Shown one piece after another: positions 48,001 through 58,799 of a stretch of DNA of 64,000 nucleotides. A model generated the notes under the pieces. It saw only the letters and a list, made by a program, of their open reading frames with translations. It was not told the origin of the DNA and ran no database searches. Every line of letters begins with the position of its first letter. The stretch's first letter is position 1. The stretch comes from Ancylostoma caninum (lineage: Eukaryota > Nematoda > Chromadorea > Rhabditida > Ancylostomatidae), in the NCBI GenBank assembly GCA_037903475.1, contig JBAJFG010000297.1:1240001-1304000 (forward strand), in the 5' to 3' direction. Both the position numbers and the translations under genes were made by a program.

Positions 48001-48190
48001 TTTACACCAGTGCCCGTGGTCCCCAGTACTGGCGCATCGGCTGCCTCGGATGCGGTAGCCTGATCAAAAAGCTTTGATCCATCTTCCATTGGTTTCACAC
48101 CTAGTTTTACGGCCCCTCGGAGCGTGCCCAACCCTCCTCCTTTCTCAGTTGGGCTTGGGACCGACCATGACGGAGTTCTGAGATGATACA
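45080..48190 (-). pseudogene. RTE-type LINE with endonuclease and reverse transcriptase, frame-broken
   Basis: Read on the minus strand: a 5' leader frame (to about 48190, 'SWSVPSPTEKGGGLGTLRGA'), an AP-type endonuclease (from about 47925: 'CKTSIASLAELRMSGSG', 'VIAGDFNAHVGDN' at about 47.5 kb), then the reverse transcriptase at 46358-45735 in one open frame ('EQAGCRLSGGRCDQIF', 'VAFIDFKSAFDSVHW', 'GVRQGDVISSLLFNI', 'LMFADDSAIFAET'). The FADD box (45859-45870) is intact. C-terminal blocks follow ('IILYGSETWTLLK', 'IRRLRWFGYVCRID') to about 45189. Several frameshifts, mainly between endonuclease and RT, break it. It is the longest LINE copy in the window. The 5' side stops just before the TTAA element at 48201. 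Confidence 0.85.
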
Positions 48191-48200
48191 CTTCCTTTAA

Positions 48201-48812
48201 CACGTTGACAACGATGGGACCCACTGGGGTCCTATTTTCGAGGCCACCACAGACCAAAGGACCCACCGGTGGGTCCTATGTCAATAATGGGGATCGCAAG
48301 GTCACGCTCTTCTGAAACTTTGCATAGGGAGGTTTTCGCTCGCCCCGTTTGATATGAGCACCATTTTGTACCACAAAACGATTTCGCGGTTACGGTAAGC
48401 ATACTGCATTACCGTAGCAGAAAAATCGATAAAATGCGCTAAAGATACTGGTAATGGCTAATTTTATGTATATTAAGAAATTCATGTTAAATTCTACTAT
48501 ATATTCATGTTTTTTATTAAATGATACAATCATTGAAGTAGTTTAGAAACCTATCGATCTTATTGGGACCTTTATTTATTGATTGATTGTACTTGTTGTC
48601 ATTTACAGGTCAATAATAACTCTAACTATAACTATTCTTATCGATAACAACGGCGAATAATACTAACTCGTAATAGTGCATTATTATGCTGTTTCTACCA
48701 TTTATTTAATAACATTAAACCTATTATTACTGCAGAAAAGGATATGAACGAGAATTCGCTTCGCTCCATCCCACTGCCACAACTTCTCAAGCCGTAGATT
48801 GTCGTCAACGTG
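48201..48812. mobile_element. TTAA-flanked MITE, family 3
   Basis: TTAA at 48197-48200 and 48813-48816 flanks ends CACGTTGACAACGAT and (reversed) CACGTTGACGACAAT. The left end has a GGACCCACCGGTGGGTCC palindrome at about 48250-48275, reminiscent of the CTCACCGGTGAG palindromes of the 18369 element. The interior is A/T-rich and non-coding. Placed by its TTAA target with piggyBac-type MITEs. Confidence 0.65.
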
Positions 48813-49322
48813 TTAAATAACCACAACACCTCTTCTTATTTGATCACAGCGTACAACAGCATATTTAAGCTTGAGATAATGATCTTCCTCCATTAAAAAA
48901 GCTTTTGTTCCATTTCCAATCTGAAATGCAAAGTGTGCTCTATGTGTTCTTCCAAGAATCGCACAGCAGTAAACGATGCTTGCTGCCACCCAGCAAAAAA
49001 AGTTGAATGAAGCATCTTGTTCGACTGTGTGTTACAGCACCGTCGGTGCAGCATTTAAAAAATCCATCCTACTATCCTGTAAGCCCGCGATTTCATTTCA
49101 CATAACAGTCACCTATTTTCCTTGTCATGTTCCGAGAACATCCGATCAAGGTCCACCCATCGAAATTAGAGGTGGAAAAGGCCATTGTACGAAATCAAGT
49201 GCAGCAGATATTGCTCTTTCAGGTGATCAATTGTGAAGGCTCCTGACAAGTCTCCACTCGAAGGTCTTGCCGAGCGATCTTCCTTTTTTTTTGAATTTTT
49301 ACCGCAAATAAGCAACCATCAG

Positions 49323-52300
49323 TCAGCAGTGAATATGGACTCTTGCGCGAAATCCAGCCTGAATATTGGACTTTTCACTAAAATTTCGAAAACTGCAGAT
49401 GTTCTGACCAGAGCAGTGACCATGGCCGCGTGAAGAATTCGTTCGGGATTGTTCTTCATCACTTGTTTCACCTTTAGGGTTCTCAACAAGCGAGATGTTC
49501 ACGATAATATCCGTAAAAATGATCCCAAGTCTAAATGTCGAAATGGAGGCATCTACGCCGGCGGGCAATGTCACTGCATACATCCACACACTGGAAAGAC
49601 GTGCGAGGAATTTGCTTGCGGTATGTATTCCATTCTCGTAGCAACTCCATTCCTGATTATTTTGTAGCCTTTCAGTTCACGGAATATCTGTGGGACGGAG
49701 ATATGATCCTCTGAGTCTTATATTCAGTAAACCATGCATCTGCAACGAAGGCTGGAAGGGAGACCTGTGCGAATATCACCTGACTGACAGGGTACTGTTT
49801 TACATGATGAGCGCTGTTATCAAGTAGACATGAACAGAAGCGGTATTATGCATTTCACGATAAGTTTTCTCTAACAAGTTCTGTAGGACAAGATATGATA
49901 TTTGAGTGTGGGAACAGAGGCGAATGGAAAAACAACAAATGTGAATGCATCGGTTCGTTTTTCGGCGATGAATGCCAGTTTACTAGCAGATGCGACAACG
50001 GAGTTATTAAACATGGAAGGTAATTTTGTAACCTTTGCTTCCACTTTTTCTCAAGTTCTGGCTCCTTTCTCTGCTCTGAACTTCAAGATATTTATATCTG
50101 AGCTTCATCACTGGATTTTCAGATGCTTTATGTGGTTCTCTGATGACTCGTTTGTTGTACATCTTATCTATCTCGAACCTTGACGTTAACAATAAATTGC
50201 GTCCTCATCTCAAGCTTACGTATAGAAATGTATAACAACAACAGTGCCAATTGCCAGATAGTCAGTCAAGTTTCCCAACTTTGAGGGGTGGTGGAGATTG
50301 TTATCTATATTTCGACAGCTTAGCTACCATGTGAACAGAACCAAACATGAGACAATTGACAACCTCATGACAAGTATGTCAAGTCGTATAAAAATTCTCC
50401 GCAGTTTTTTGATACACATCTGAACGAGCATTTTTTAAATGAAAATCCATTTAAATCGAGTACTCTCATATGGTTCATGTTTATTTCCTTCTCTATTTCG
50501 CGACAACTTGCGTGTCGTCTTGTTCTACCAGCTGCAAAAGTTCATCGACTTTTTCAGTTACTGGCTGGACAGAGCGGGGTGCAACTTTAACATGCAAATT
50601 TCCACTACGTCTATGCACCCATGACGAATTTTTGCATTTTCAAAAGCTTTTAATAAATTGATACCGACTAGATTTCGCGCATGTTTAGATACCTTTCTAA
50701 AGCGCATGATCCCGCGAAAAATCTAGAATGCGAGACCTATTTTTCCGTCTTATTTTGAAGATGTAATTAACTTCAGAGCGGACCCTTCAAGAATGCAAAA
50801 TCGGTGACTGCATTTGCACGATTATTAATTCTCTCATAACGTTGCCTGAGACCAACCAAATTTACATGGTGAAATCCCGAGGCCATTCTTATTCTCTCTG
50901 ATACTTTCCCTCCCCATTTTATTGTCGAGCGGTCTCAGGCAGGGGCACCAAACTTGGTAACCCAAAATTTTGATTATGCCATTTTTCAATTTGAAGTTGA
51001 GGCGAATTGAAGTGGGATTTCTTTCAAAGCTGCAACAAGCATCAACTGCTTGCGGACATTAATCGATGGAATTTTGGGACATGTTACAGGCGCCCTGTCG
51101 AAATCGCACAATTTTGCCAGACTATGGAGGGCGCCTTAGTTTTGTTTGTCGAACTCTCCGGAAAGGCGAAGAGCTCGCGGAGCAATTTTTAACTGAACAT
51201 TATGTAGCATAAAATATACCTTTTTGTCCTTTATCTGACAACTGGCAAAGTTATTGCTTTACATGTCTGCAAGCTTAAGACGAGAATGCTTTGGCTTGGC
51301 ATTCAGCAAGCTTACTTGGGGGTCAGTTTGAAGGTGACGCTCTATGGATGTTCCTGTCACTCTAGCTCACTTTGTCACCGCAGTTTAGGAAGGGAACCTG
51401 CTCCTGACGGTACTCTCATTTCGGTCTAGGGTTTATGGTTCCTATGCAAACTAATGCTATTTCTAAATCTCCTATTATTTAAGCTAGTTGCAAAGCAGTC
51501 GATAGTACACGTCATCGGAAAAGCAGTTTTGGGATTGCTCGAAGGTGATACCACTATGAACTCGTAAGTGGTTGAAGATACACATGATTACTGGAATATT
51601 CGTAGTGTTTCGCGAACTTCGTTGCACTGTAGCAAGGCAGACTTCGTCCATTTCGATGCCACGTATATTCTAATACACATACCAAGATTATTGAAATCCT
51701 AGGGCATCTTCAACATTCACGGAATCTTTGAGATATGTATCTTCTTCTTTGGGCTTAAGAATCCGAAGTTCGTTCCTCACTAGGGGCCCAATGCATGCAC
51801 TGAAAGCAGCTGGAAGTTTTGGAATTTTCGAAAGAGCAGTCAGTTATATTAGGTTGCTACATAAGCTTCCACTGTTTTGTAATTTTCGACTAGAAAGTTT
51901 TATAAAAAATCAAATAACAATAGATATCAGTCGAATTATGCACCGCAGCAGTCGCTGGCCTTTTGTGGTTTTCATAGCTGAAGCTTGACTCCGCTGCTCC
52001 GTAAATCCATGAAGTACGAGGCAAAGAAGTGAGTCGGTCAGTGCTGGAGGTCACTGACTTTGGCAAATCGGTTCTCGCATAATAGACCTTCTGGTGATTT
52101 GATAACAGGCACATGGTTAGAGCTAGATTTGCGCTACATAATGCTCAATTAAAAATTCCTCTGCGAGCTCTTCGCATTTCCGGAGAGTTCGACCAACAAA
52201 ATTAAGGCGCCCTCCGTGGTACGGCAAAATGGTGTGATTACCACAGAGTGCTTGGAACTTATCCTAAAATTCTACCGATTAGTGCCCGCAAACGGTTGAT

Positions 52301-55300
52301 GTTTGTAGCCACAGTGAAAAAATTCCCACTTCGATTTATTTCAATCCCAGAGAGAACAACGACATAATCAAAATTTTGGGTTGCCAAGTTTGTTGCCTGT
52401 GCTTGAGACTACACGACAATAAAATGGGGAGAGAAAGTACCGGGGGGAATATGAGTGGCCTCGAGATTACTCCACCCAAATTTGGCTAGCCTCATGCAAT
52501 GTTATGTTAAAATTATTATTCGTGAAAGTGCAGTTACCGAATTTGTATTCTTGAAGAGTTCACTCCAAAGTTGATTACATCTCCAAAACAAGATGGAAAA
52601 TTGACGTTCCACAATGTTCGGGAGATCATACACGTTATACCGGTAGCAGACATAAGCAAAATCTAATCGGGAAATATTTATTGTACAAGCGTTCAAAAAT
52701 CCCTATGCAAAAACAGCGGAAACTTATGTAACAACCTAATATTAGAACTGCACAACTCCGATCGGAGTTAAAGTCAGCAGCAACGCAGAGTTCTAAACAG
52801 GGAGAGCTAGCGTGAAAAAAGCATCCATAGAGGGTCACTGGCAAAATGATCGCAAGTGTACCTGGTAGAAGTCAACCAGTGATCAGAGCACACACGTTTT
52901 CTAGAGGTATGAGTTTATTCTGCTGCATGAAATTCGTACTGAAATCTCTCCGATAATCTCCTTCACAGAAGAGAGGAAATTATTTTCTTCAAGAAATTAG
53001 TCAACGAAATGGGTCAGTCTCAACTTGATCCCATTACACATCGATTTCTACAACTCATAAAAATGGCTCTCCGCTGCGAGAGTAGGAGTAACGGGACTGG
53101 GTACGCGATTGCGGTTTGGATTTCTCCATATCTACGTCAAACTTATCTTTATGTTCTTTCAACATTTATGTTGCGCTCCCAATGTGCATTAGTGCTACTA
53201 CTTCAACTCGGACTCAAAAATTTCGACGGGTGCTGCCTTTAAGTTTGCAAACGATCATATATTGGTTGTTAGGTTGTCGACGGAATTCTAGAACTCGCTT
53301 GCACGCATGTAGGCGTTTACGTCGGCGTTCTCAAAGTTACGATCACGCTTTCTAGATCACAAATAGGCAGGAACTGTGCCCCAGGGCGGCTTTAAACACT
53401 CTGTGGAACTCTGCCCTCAGCCATACCGTAACATATCCCCACCTTTGGGGAATAGTTAGTCCGTTTCGGGCGAGTTTTTGGAGTAAAGCTGACTCTCGAA
53501 GGATCCCTCTATTTCGATATAGTTAGCCTTAGTACTCACTTATTCGAAAAAAAAAACTGCGCCCTCTTACTTTCTTTGGCTCGGCAAAATTTGAAGTCTT
53601 TCAAGAAAAGCCTCCGTTTTCGGTATCTCCGTTATATGTACGGAACAAAGTTAAAAGGCAGTTTTACAGATGTATCTGTAACAAACACTTTGAAGGTGAC
53701 TATTGTGAAAGGATCATCTGTTATCACGGTTATCCGAGTTAGTTTGCTGATAGTTCGATTCCTGAGCCACATCAAATATTTGATTTGTGACTTTAGATAT
53801 TAAGAACATGTCCCTCTCCTGCATATGCCCAGCAAAGTACAAGGGCCTGCACTGTGATCAGTGCTCACAGGTTGGTCCGAAGATTCAGCCGTATCCTATC
53901 TGTACTGTGAATTACATTCCAAGCCACGCTCGTCAGTCACGGAAGAAAACACATCAACAGGTGAGCGGATTTGCTCAGCCTTATTCATGTCTTCTCAAGA
54001 TCTTACCGAAAATCTAGTTTTCAGATAAAGTACCGATTCGTTATTATGACAGGCGCAGTAACATTTTTAGTTGTTATTGCTGTGTCGATGTGCGCATTCC
54101 ACATTTGGCATCAACGACGAAAAAATCCTGAAGTAAGTCGGATACTTCTGCAAATTATTGAATTTGGCGAAGAGATGGTGGGCCTTCAAGTTCTGCGCAT
54201 TCGTATAGTCAAAGGAATGAGAATAGTAGACCTCTACAGCCAAGAATTAAAAACGATACCGGGAAGCACCAAAAAACAGCAGGAGAGCAAGGAGAGAAGG
54301 AAATGGAAAAAACCTTGTTCCAAGTTTTTTACGCTACGTTTCCATCAAGTTTTTTACGCTACGTTTCATACATCAATTTCTTCAAGCATGTAGGAGCTTC
54401 GTGAACCAGGGTTGGTCAGCTAGCATCCATTCGCGGGCTGGCTGGTCAGGACCGAAATTGAATAATGAGAATGTTATGGTCCAGGAATTTGACATTCAGC
54501 ACTTCTCCGCATTCTTCACATGGCCTGTCTTCAATTCTACCACACAAGTTAATTTTAATGAAAAAAAAAAGAAAATAAGAGATGTTCGGAGTGGAAATTA
54601 AGTAGAAAAACTGTATTTGCAGCATGTTCACGGATAGATTTTCGTTTATTCTTTTTCGAATTTCAGGAAGAAGCGGTGCGAATGGCAGCTTTGTCGGAGA
54701 GGTCGCAAATGCTGGCTGATGCTGCTCTACACCCTGAATCGTGAGATTATATTAATTTCGTCACTGGCATCGCTCTCATCAAACACTAGAGAGCTAAATT
54801 TTTCTTCCAAAAATTTCAAAAGTCTGCACCTGAATCAACGCTCTTTTCTACTTCCATCAACTAATTCGAAATGCAAAATATGCCTTTTCGTGTCCTGGCT
54901 GAAGAGGAGATCGAGCAATTTACAGCTGCAGTGGCTAAAGCGGACTCGATCTTCGGTCATATGGTTGAAGAGCGAGAAACTCAGGGATAGTAGGATGCGG
55001 AAGCATAGAGGCAGAATGGTTTTTCATAGACTGGTTTAGAGCGACCGTAGTGAAATCCTTCAGGAGAAGACATCAGAATGCCAGAACGACTGCAGAGAAG
55101 AGAGAGTGGGGGTTATTATACCCGTCATATGTATGGAGCTCAGTTTTATTGCGAAGAAAGAAAGGAGAAAGATTTTTATCTGCAAACTAGATATAAGCGA
55201 TGATTATATGACCTGTTGGATTTCCTACAGCCTTCTAGACCTAGCACGTGCAGCACTCAGTGACTTCTGTCAAAGCAACAGCTTGCATAGGTGCACTAAA

Positions 55301-55830
55301 TAGTGGTAGTTTGAAGTTAGTGAGTGTGGGACACATCTGTAGCTAGGCGGAACGACCGAACGTCAGCGGTCAGTCCTTCTGACCGATTTGTTTTTATGAT
55401 GGAAAATCTGCTGTCCATTTTGGTTTTGTCTCGTGGTTAGAATGTAGATTTCACTTCCAAGTTAATTGTTGTTAAGTCGTACATTTAGTGAGGTGCAAAC
55501 AACAATAACCAAAAAAGAGCGGAGGCGATCCCTGACGAATCCATTCCGGCTCAAGCGGTCAGCAAGTGCAGGTGCGCTCTTTGCAAAATTCGACTTGCTC
55601 TCTAGGGCCTTTTGCCATGAGTTGCTTGCAGCCAAAATAGGAAGAAGACTTAGTTCATCCTGGTTCTGAAAGAAAGGTTCTTTTCTGTTCTAGTTCACAG
55701 ACTGCATTGAAATCGAAACGAATCTTATTTTATAGTTAATATTTCTGTACATCACCTTTTTGCAGATCGAGGAGTACCACGTTTCAAAGGGAAGGAATAC
55801 TCTGACAATTTCATCATCGAAAAGAATTGA
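49323..55830 (+). CDS. Type I membrane protein with five EGF-like modules, ten exons, 5' end uncertain
   Basis: Exon model: 49323-49429 (start unresolved), 49478-49620, 49676-49791, 49865-50019 (acceptor uncertain), 53670-53737, 53797-53960, 54025-54132, 54667-54740, 55489-55571, 55766-55830; about 360 codons. All other junctions agree in phase and have GT..AG ends. The extracellular part carries five EGF-like cores: 'CRNGGIYAGGQCHC', 'CICNEGWKGDLCE', 'CGNRGEWKNNKCEC', 'CICNKHFEGDYCE' and 'CICPAKYKGLHCD'. One membrane helix follows ('TGAVTFLVVIAVSMCAFHIW', exon 7), then a basic tail with 'KKERRRSLTNPFRLKRSASA', ending 'KGKEYSDNFIIEKN'. The role is not known to me; EGF-TM architecture suggests an adhesion or signalling receptor or ligand (inference). 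No signal peptide was found, so upstream exons are probably missing from the model. Intron 4 is 3.65 kb and holds transposon copies; the other introns before exon 8 are 48-75 bp or 534 bp. Confidence 0.75.
50627..51215. mobile_element. Truncated, inverted copy of the 51849-52739 element
   Basis: Shares about three quarters of its bases with the complement of 52131-52710 (for example GTCGAACTCTCCGGAAA and GCGAAGAGCTCGC are identical). The other half and its end are missing. It lies in the large intron of the EGF-membrane gene. Confidence 0.65.
51849..52739. mobile_element. TA-flanked element with TTAGGTTG ends, in a host intron
   Basis: Inverted repeats of about 30 bp (TTAGGTTGCTACATAAGCTT left, TTAGGTTGTTACATAAGTTT from the right) with TA at 51847-51848 and 52740-52741. 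The 891-bp interior has no transposase. The first 8 bases equal those of the mariner at 56744, suggesting it could be recognised by a related transposase. Confidence 0.75.
54321..54370. repeat. Two-copy 25-bp tandem repeat in an intron
   Basis: CAAGTTTTTTACGCTACGTT plus TC(C)AT is repeated exactly head to tail within intron 7 of the EGF-membrane gene. Confidence 0.85.
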
Positions 55831-55884
55831 AGTGCTCCATTTCTGAATTTCATCATCGAAAAGAATTGAAATGCTCCATTTCTG
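55807..55884. repeat. 39-bp tandem duplication covering the stop codon of the EGF-membrane gene
   Basis: The unit AATTTCATCATCGAAAAGAA..TTTCTG occurs twice (55807-55845, 55846-55884) with one G/A difference. The first copy contains the last codons and the TGA of the gene (55828-55830); the second copy is 3' UTR. Confidence 0.9.
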
Positions 55885-56741
55885 TTCTATTTATGTCCGT
55901 TTCCGAGCTAGCTTACGTGATGGAATCTACGAGAACGTCATAAAGTGTACATAGAAGTGCAGCGACAACTGCCGTATTTTTGCAATGATGTTGAAGAATT
56001 GTATTTCCATTTTTGTCACCAGTAAAACGGTTCGAATTTGAACTCCTGCTCTATCACTTACTGAACACGTTATAAATTCAAGTGCTTGAAATTTGCGTTG
56101 CTAGATAGAGAGGTGAGAAGACAACAAAAACTACACCAACCACAACATTTAAGAAATATGTAAGAACGGGAACTCATGTGAATCATTTTTCCTACTGTGC
56201 TCGGTACAGAGTAAAACACAATAGTCCTGGAGATTCCCTGCTAGGAACAATTCGAAGCGAGTTACTTGCACAGTTGCTATTTGTTGTTGGAGAAGTGAAC
56301 TAGGTGTTTCTCATTCATCAATAGTTCCATTTTCATACCTTCCTACTTCCCGGCTCCAAAGTATCCTTTCCACAGCCGTGGAGCCGTCGAGTGACGTATT
56401 TCCACGTTGTACAGGAGTCTGCGCACTCTTCATCCATTTACAGACCACTTCCCTGCATCGTTCTTACTACGGGACTTTATCGCTTCGCCAACATTGAACC
56501 CGTTTCATGGCATCTTCACCACAACCTACTCAGACGTACTTCTCACACCATATGGAAGCCGTCTGGTGACGCCCCATCCTGTAAACTGCGCCGCTGACTC
56601 TCATCTCCTCCTTGCTGTTTCCCGTCCATCAATGTTCTCCGCTTCTCGCCTGAACATACGCACCCTCATCTTGACTTTTAGTTGGCTTGATAATCATAGG
56701 CCAATCTCATTCATTCTCACTTTGCTGTGAACAACTGTAAG
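55885..56741. other. 3' flank of the EGF-membrane gene, no further gene recognised
   Basis: Short frames only. It includes the presumed 3' UTR and downstream spacer. No clear AATAAA was noted close to the stop. Confidence 0.4.
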
Positions 56742-56743
56742 TA

Positions 56744-58024
56744 TTAGGTTGTTGCGAAAATAAATGCCGTTTCACGGTATGCTTGAAAAAAAAAAACTTT
56801 TTTCTTGTCCAGTTCAACAACTTTAAGCCAACTTGTGCTAGCTCCTGGTAGGGTTTGTTCTGCTCTTTCAGATGCTTCTTCAATAATCTGGCTAGCTCTT
56901 CCCTGGACTTTTTTTATAGGGAAATGGTGAGCCGACGCGATTTTCGAGTGATCATGTTGTACGAGTTCAAACTCAGCCATTCTGCAGCGGAAGCAGCCCG
57001 TAATATAGCGCTTGCTTTTGGCACGGACTCTCCTTCCGAAAGGACAGTGAGGTGCTGATTCGCAAAATTCTCTTACGGCGATTTTGATCTCGAAAATAAA
57101 CTCGGTCGTGGTCGAAGGATGTCGCTGGACTATCAAGCACTTAGAGCAGCGGTGGAAACGGAACCCGATACTACTATTCGTACGTTGGCGGCAGGCCTGG
57201 GGGTTCACTATGCTACAGTTTCAAAACATTTGGCCTCCATTGGCATGGTGAGAAAAATGCAAAAGTGGAGGACACCCCGTGATCTGACCGATGACCAGCA
57301 ATCCACCCGCTACGAGATATGTTCTAACCTCCTCGTTTGCCAGAAAAACGAGCCATTTCTTGACCGTTTAATAAATGTAGATGAAAAATGGCTCCTATTT
57401 GATAATAAGAAACGTGGTTATGTATGGGTAGACAAGTTCTCTACCCCTCCAAGCTTCCCTAAACCAGATATTCACCCTAAAAGGTTATGTTGAGAGTTTG
57501 GTGGTGTTGTAAGGGTGTTATTCATTATAGCCTTCTGCAACCTGATCAGGCTGTTACATCAGAGTCTTACTGTTGTGACTTAGACCTGATGTATGAAAAG
57601 TTGCGACAAACGTGGCAGGCAGTGGTAAACAGAGGTGGGCCTCTCCTGCTCCAGTATAACGCTAGGCCTCACACTTCAAAACTCACCCGGCAAAAACTGA
57701 CGCAGTTAGGCATCGAGGTTCTCCCTCACCCACCTTCTCTCCAGACCTCTCCCCTACCGACTATCACTTTTTCCGGGCTCTCGAAGCAAACCTGCGTCAG
57801 CAGCAGTTTCTTGATTTGGAGCATGTTGAAACTGCCTTCCAAGAGTTCCTAAAATCTTGTGATCTCAGTTTCTATTGTAAAGGTATAAATGAATTACCGG
57901 ATCATTGGCAGAAATGTGTAGAATCTAAAGGATTTTATTTTGATGAGTAAAGTTGAGTTTGAACAGAGTTACAGCATTTTGAACTGGGCTGTCCATTTCG
58001 GCAATTAATTTCGCAACAACCTGA
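56744..58024 (+). mobile_element. mariner element 2, full length
   Basis: Terminal inverted repeats start TTAGGTTGTTGCGAAA (left) and, reversed, TCAGGTTGTTGCGAAA (right), flanked by TA at 56742-56743 and 58025-58026. One decayed transposase frame lies inside on the plus strand. It is a different subfamily from the mariner at 24889. Confidence 0.9.
56924..57950 (+). pseudogene. mariner transposase pseudogene
   Basis: The frame starts 'MVSRRDFRVIMLYEFKLSHS' (HTH), meets a TGA at 57056-57058 where mariners have Trp, continues through 'LGVHYATVSKHLASIGM' and the first catalytic block 'LINVDEKWLLFDNKKRGYVW', then shifts frame near 57485 and again near 57735. The C-terminal block reads 'SPDLSPTDYHFFRALEANL' and ends 'CVESKGFYFDE' with TAA at 57948-57950. 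The second catalytic Asp is replaced by Tyr ('LLLQYNARPHTS', codon TAT 57655-57657). So it has one stop, two frameshifts and a lost catalytic residue. Confidence 0.85.
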
Positions 58025-58799
58025 TATTTCAAGCAAACGAACTTTCGTAAGAACGGGCTAAAACCCTTCAGGGAGAATGGAAATTTGACACTTTTCGCAT
58101 ATAATTTAAAATCCTGAACACCTGAACGTAGTTAGATTTTTCTATAATAGTCTGTTCTCTCTGGTTTTTATCTTCTGGCAATATCATAGTATCTTCTGGC
58201 AATATCATCATATCAAGTGACTCCATTACCAGTCGATTCATTTTTTTTTTGAATTCTATGTATTTAATCGCAGATATGCAGCTTCATGCACAACTGCAAG
58301 ATGATCAGAAATTAGACCTTTACCAACATATCCAGAAGTTAGCCAAAATGTGGTGTCCAAGCTTTACTCCGCTAAATTATGACTACTGAAACTAAAATGA
58401 ACTAATTGAACTGACCGATAAACCAAAAGTGACTAGTCTGCTATACATCGAGCAATTTTCCCTTCCCTTTTCCCTGATTTAAACATTAGCAATTAACAAT
58501 TACATTTTTTTGGTTTTTTTTTAATTTATGACGTCTAGGATATTCACCCTTTCGTTATTGAAGTTAAGTTCTTTTATCAAGTGTACGTGAAATAGCTTGC
58601 ACGGTAAATTCACAGTCTATATTGGTTCGACTTGTTTAGTTGAACTTTTACCAAATAATATTCGGGTTTCTATCCGTACCGTAGCATTTGAATCATTTTC
58701 TGTGGCTCAGTGGCGCTTGTGACAATCTTATAGAAGCTTATGAAATTGTGAAAAAAGAACTGCGAATTGATCTGGAACGATCTGCATCCGCACCACCCG
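58025..58799. other. Non-coding, with a short tandem repeat
   Basis: A 21-bp unit TATCTTCTGGCAATATCATA/C is repeated twice at 58169-58210. Otherwise A/T-rich without recognised genes. Confidence 0.45.

Noticed and set aside
48976..49236. 86-codon frame as the first exon of the EGF-membrane gene
   Set aside because: It has no signal peptide, and joining it at the TTTCAG before 49223 puts a TGA in the needed frame; it could not be linked to the exon chain.
56744..57208. Minus-strand 154-codon frame
   Set aside because: Antisense of the mariner transposase N-terminal region and its inverted repeat.
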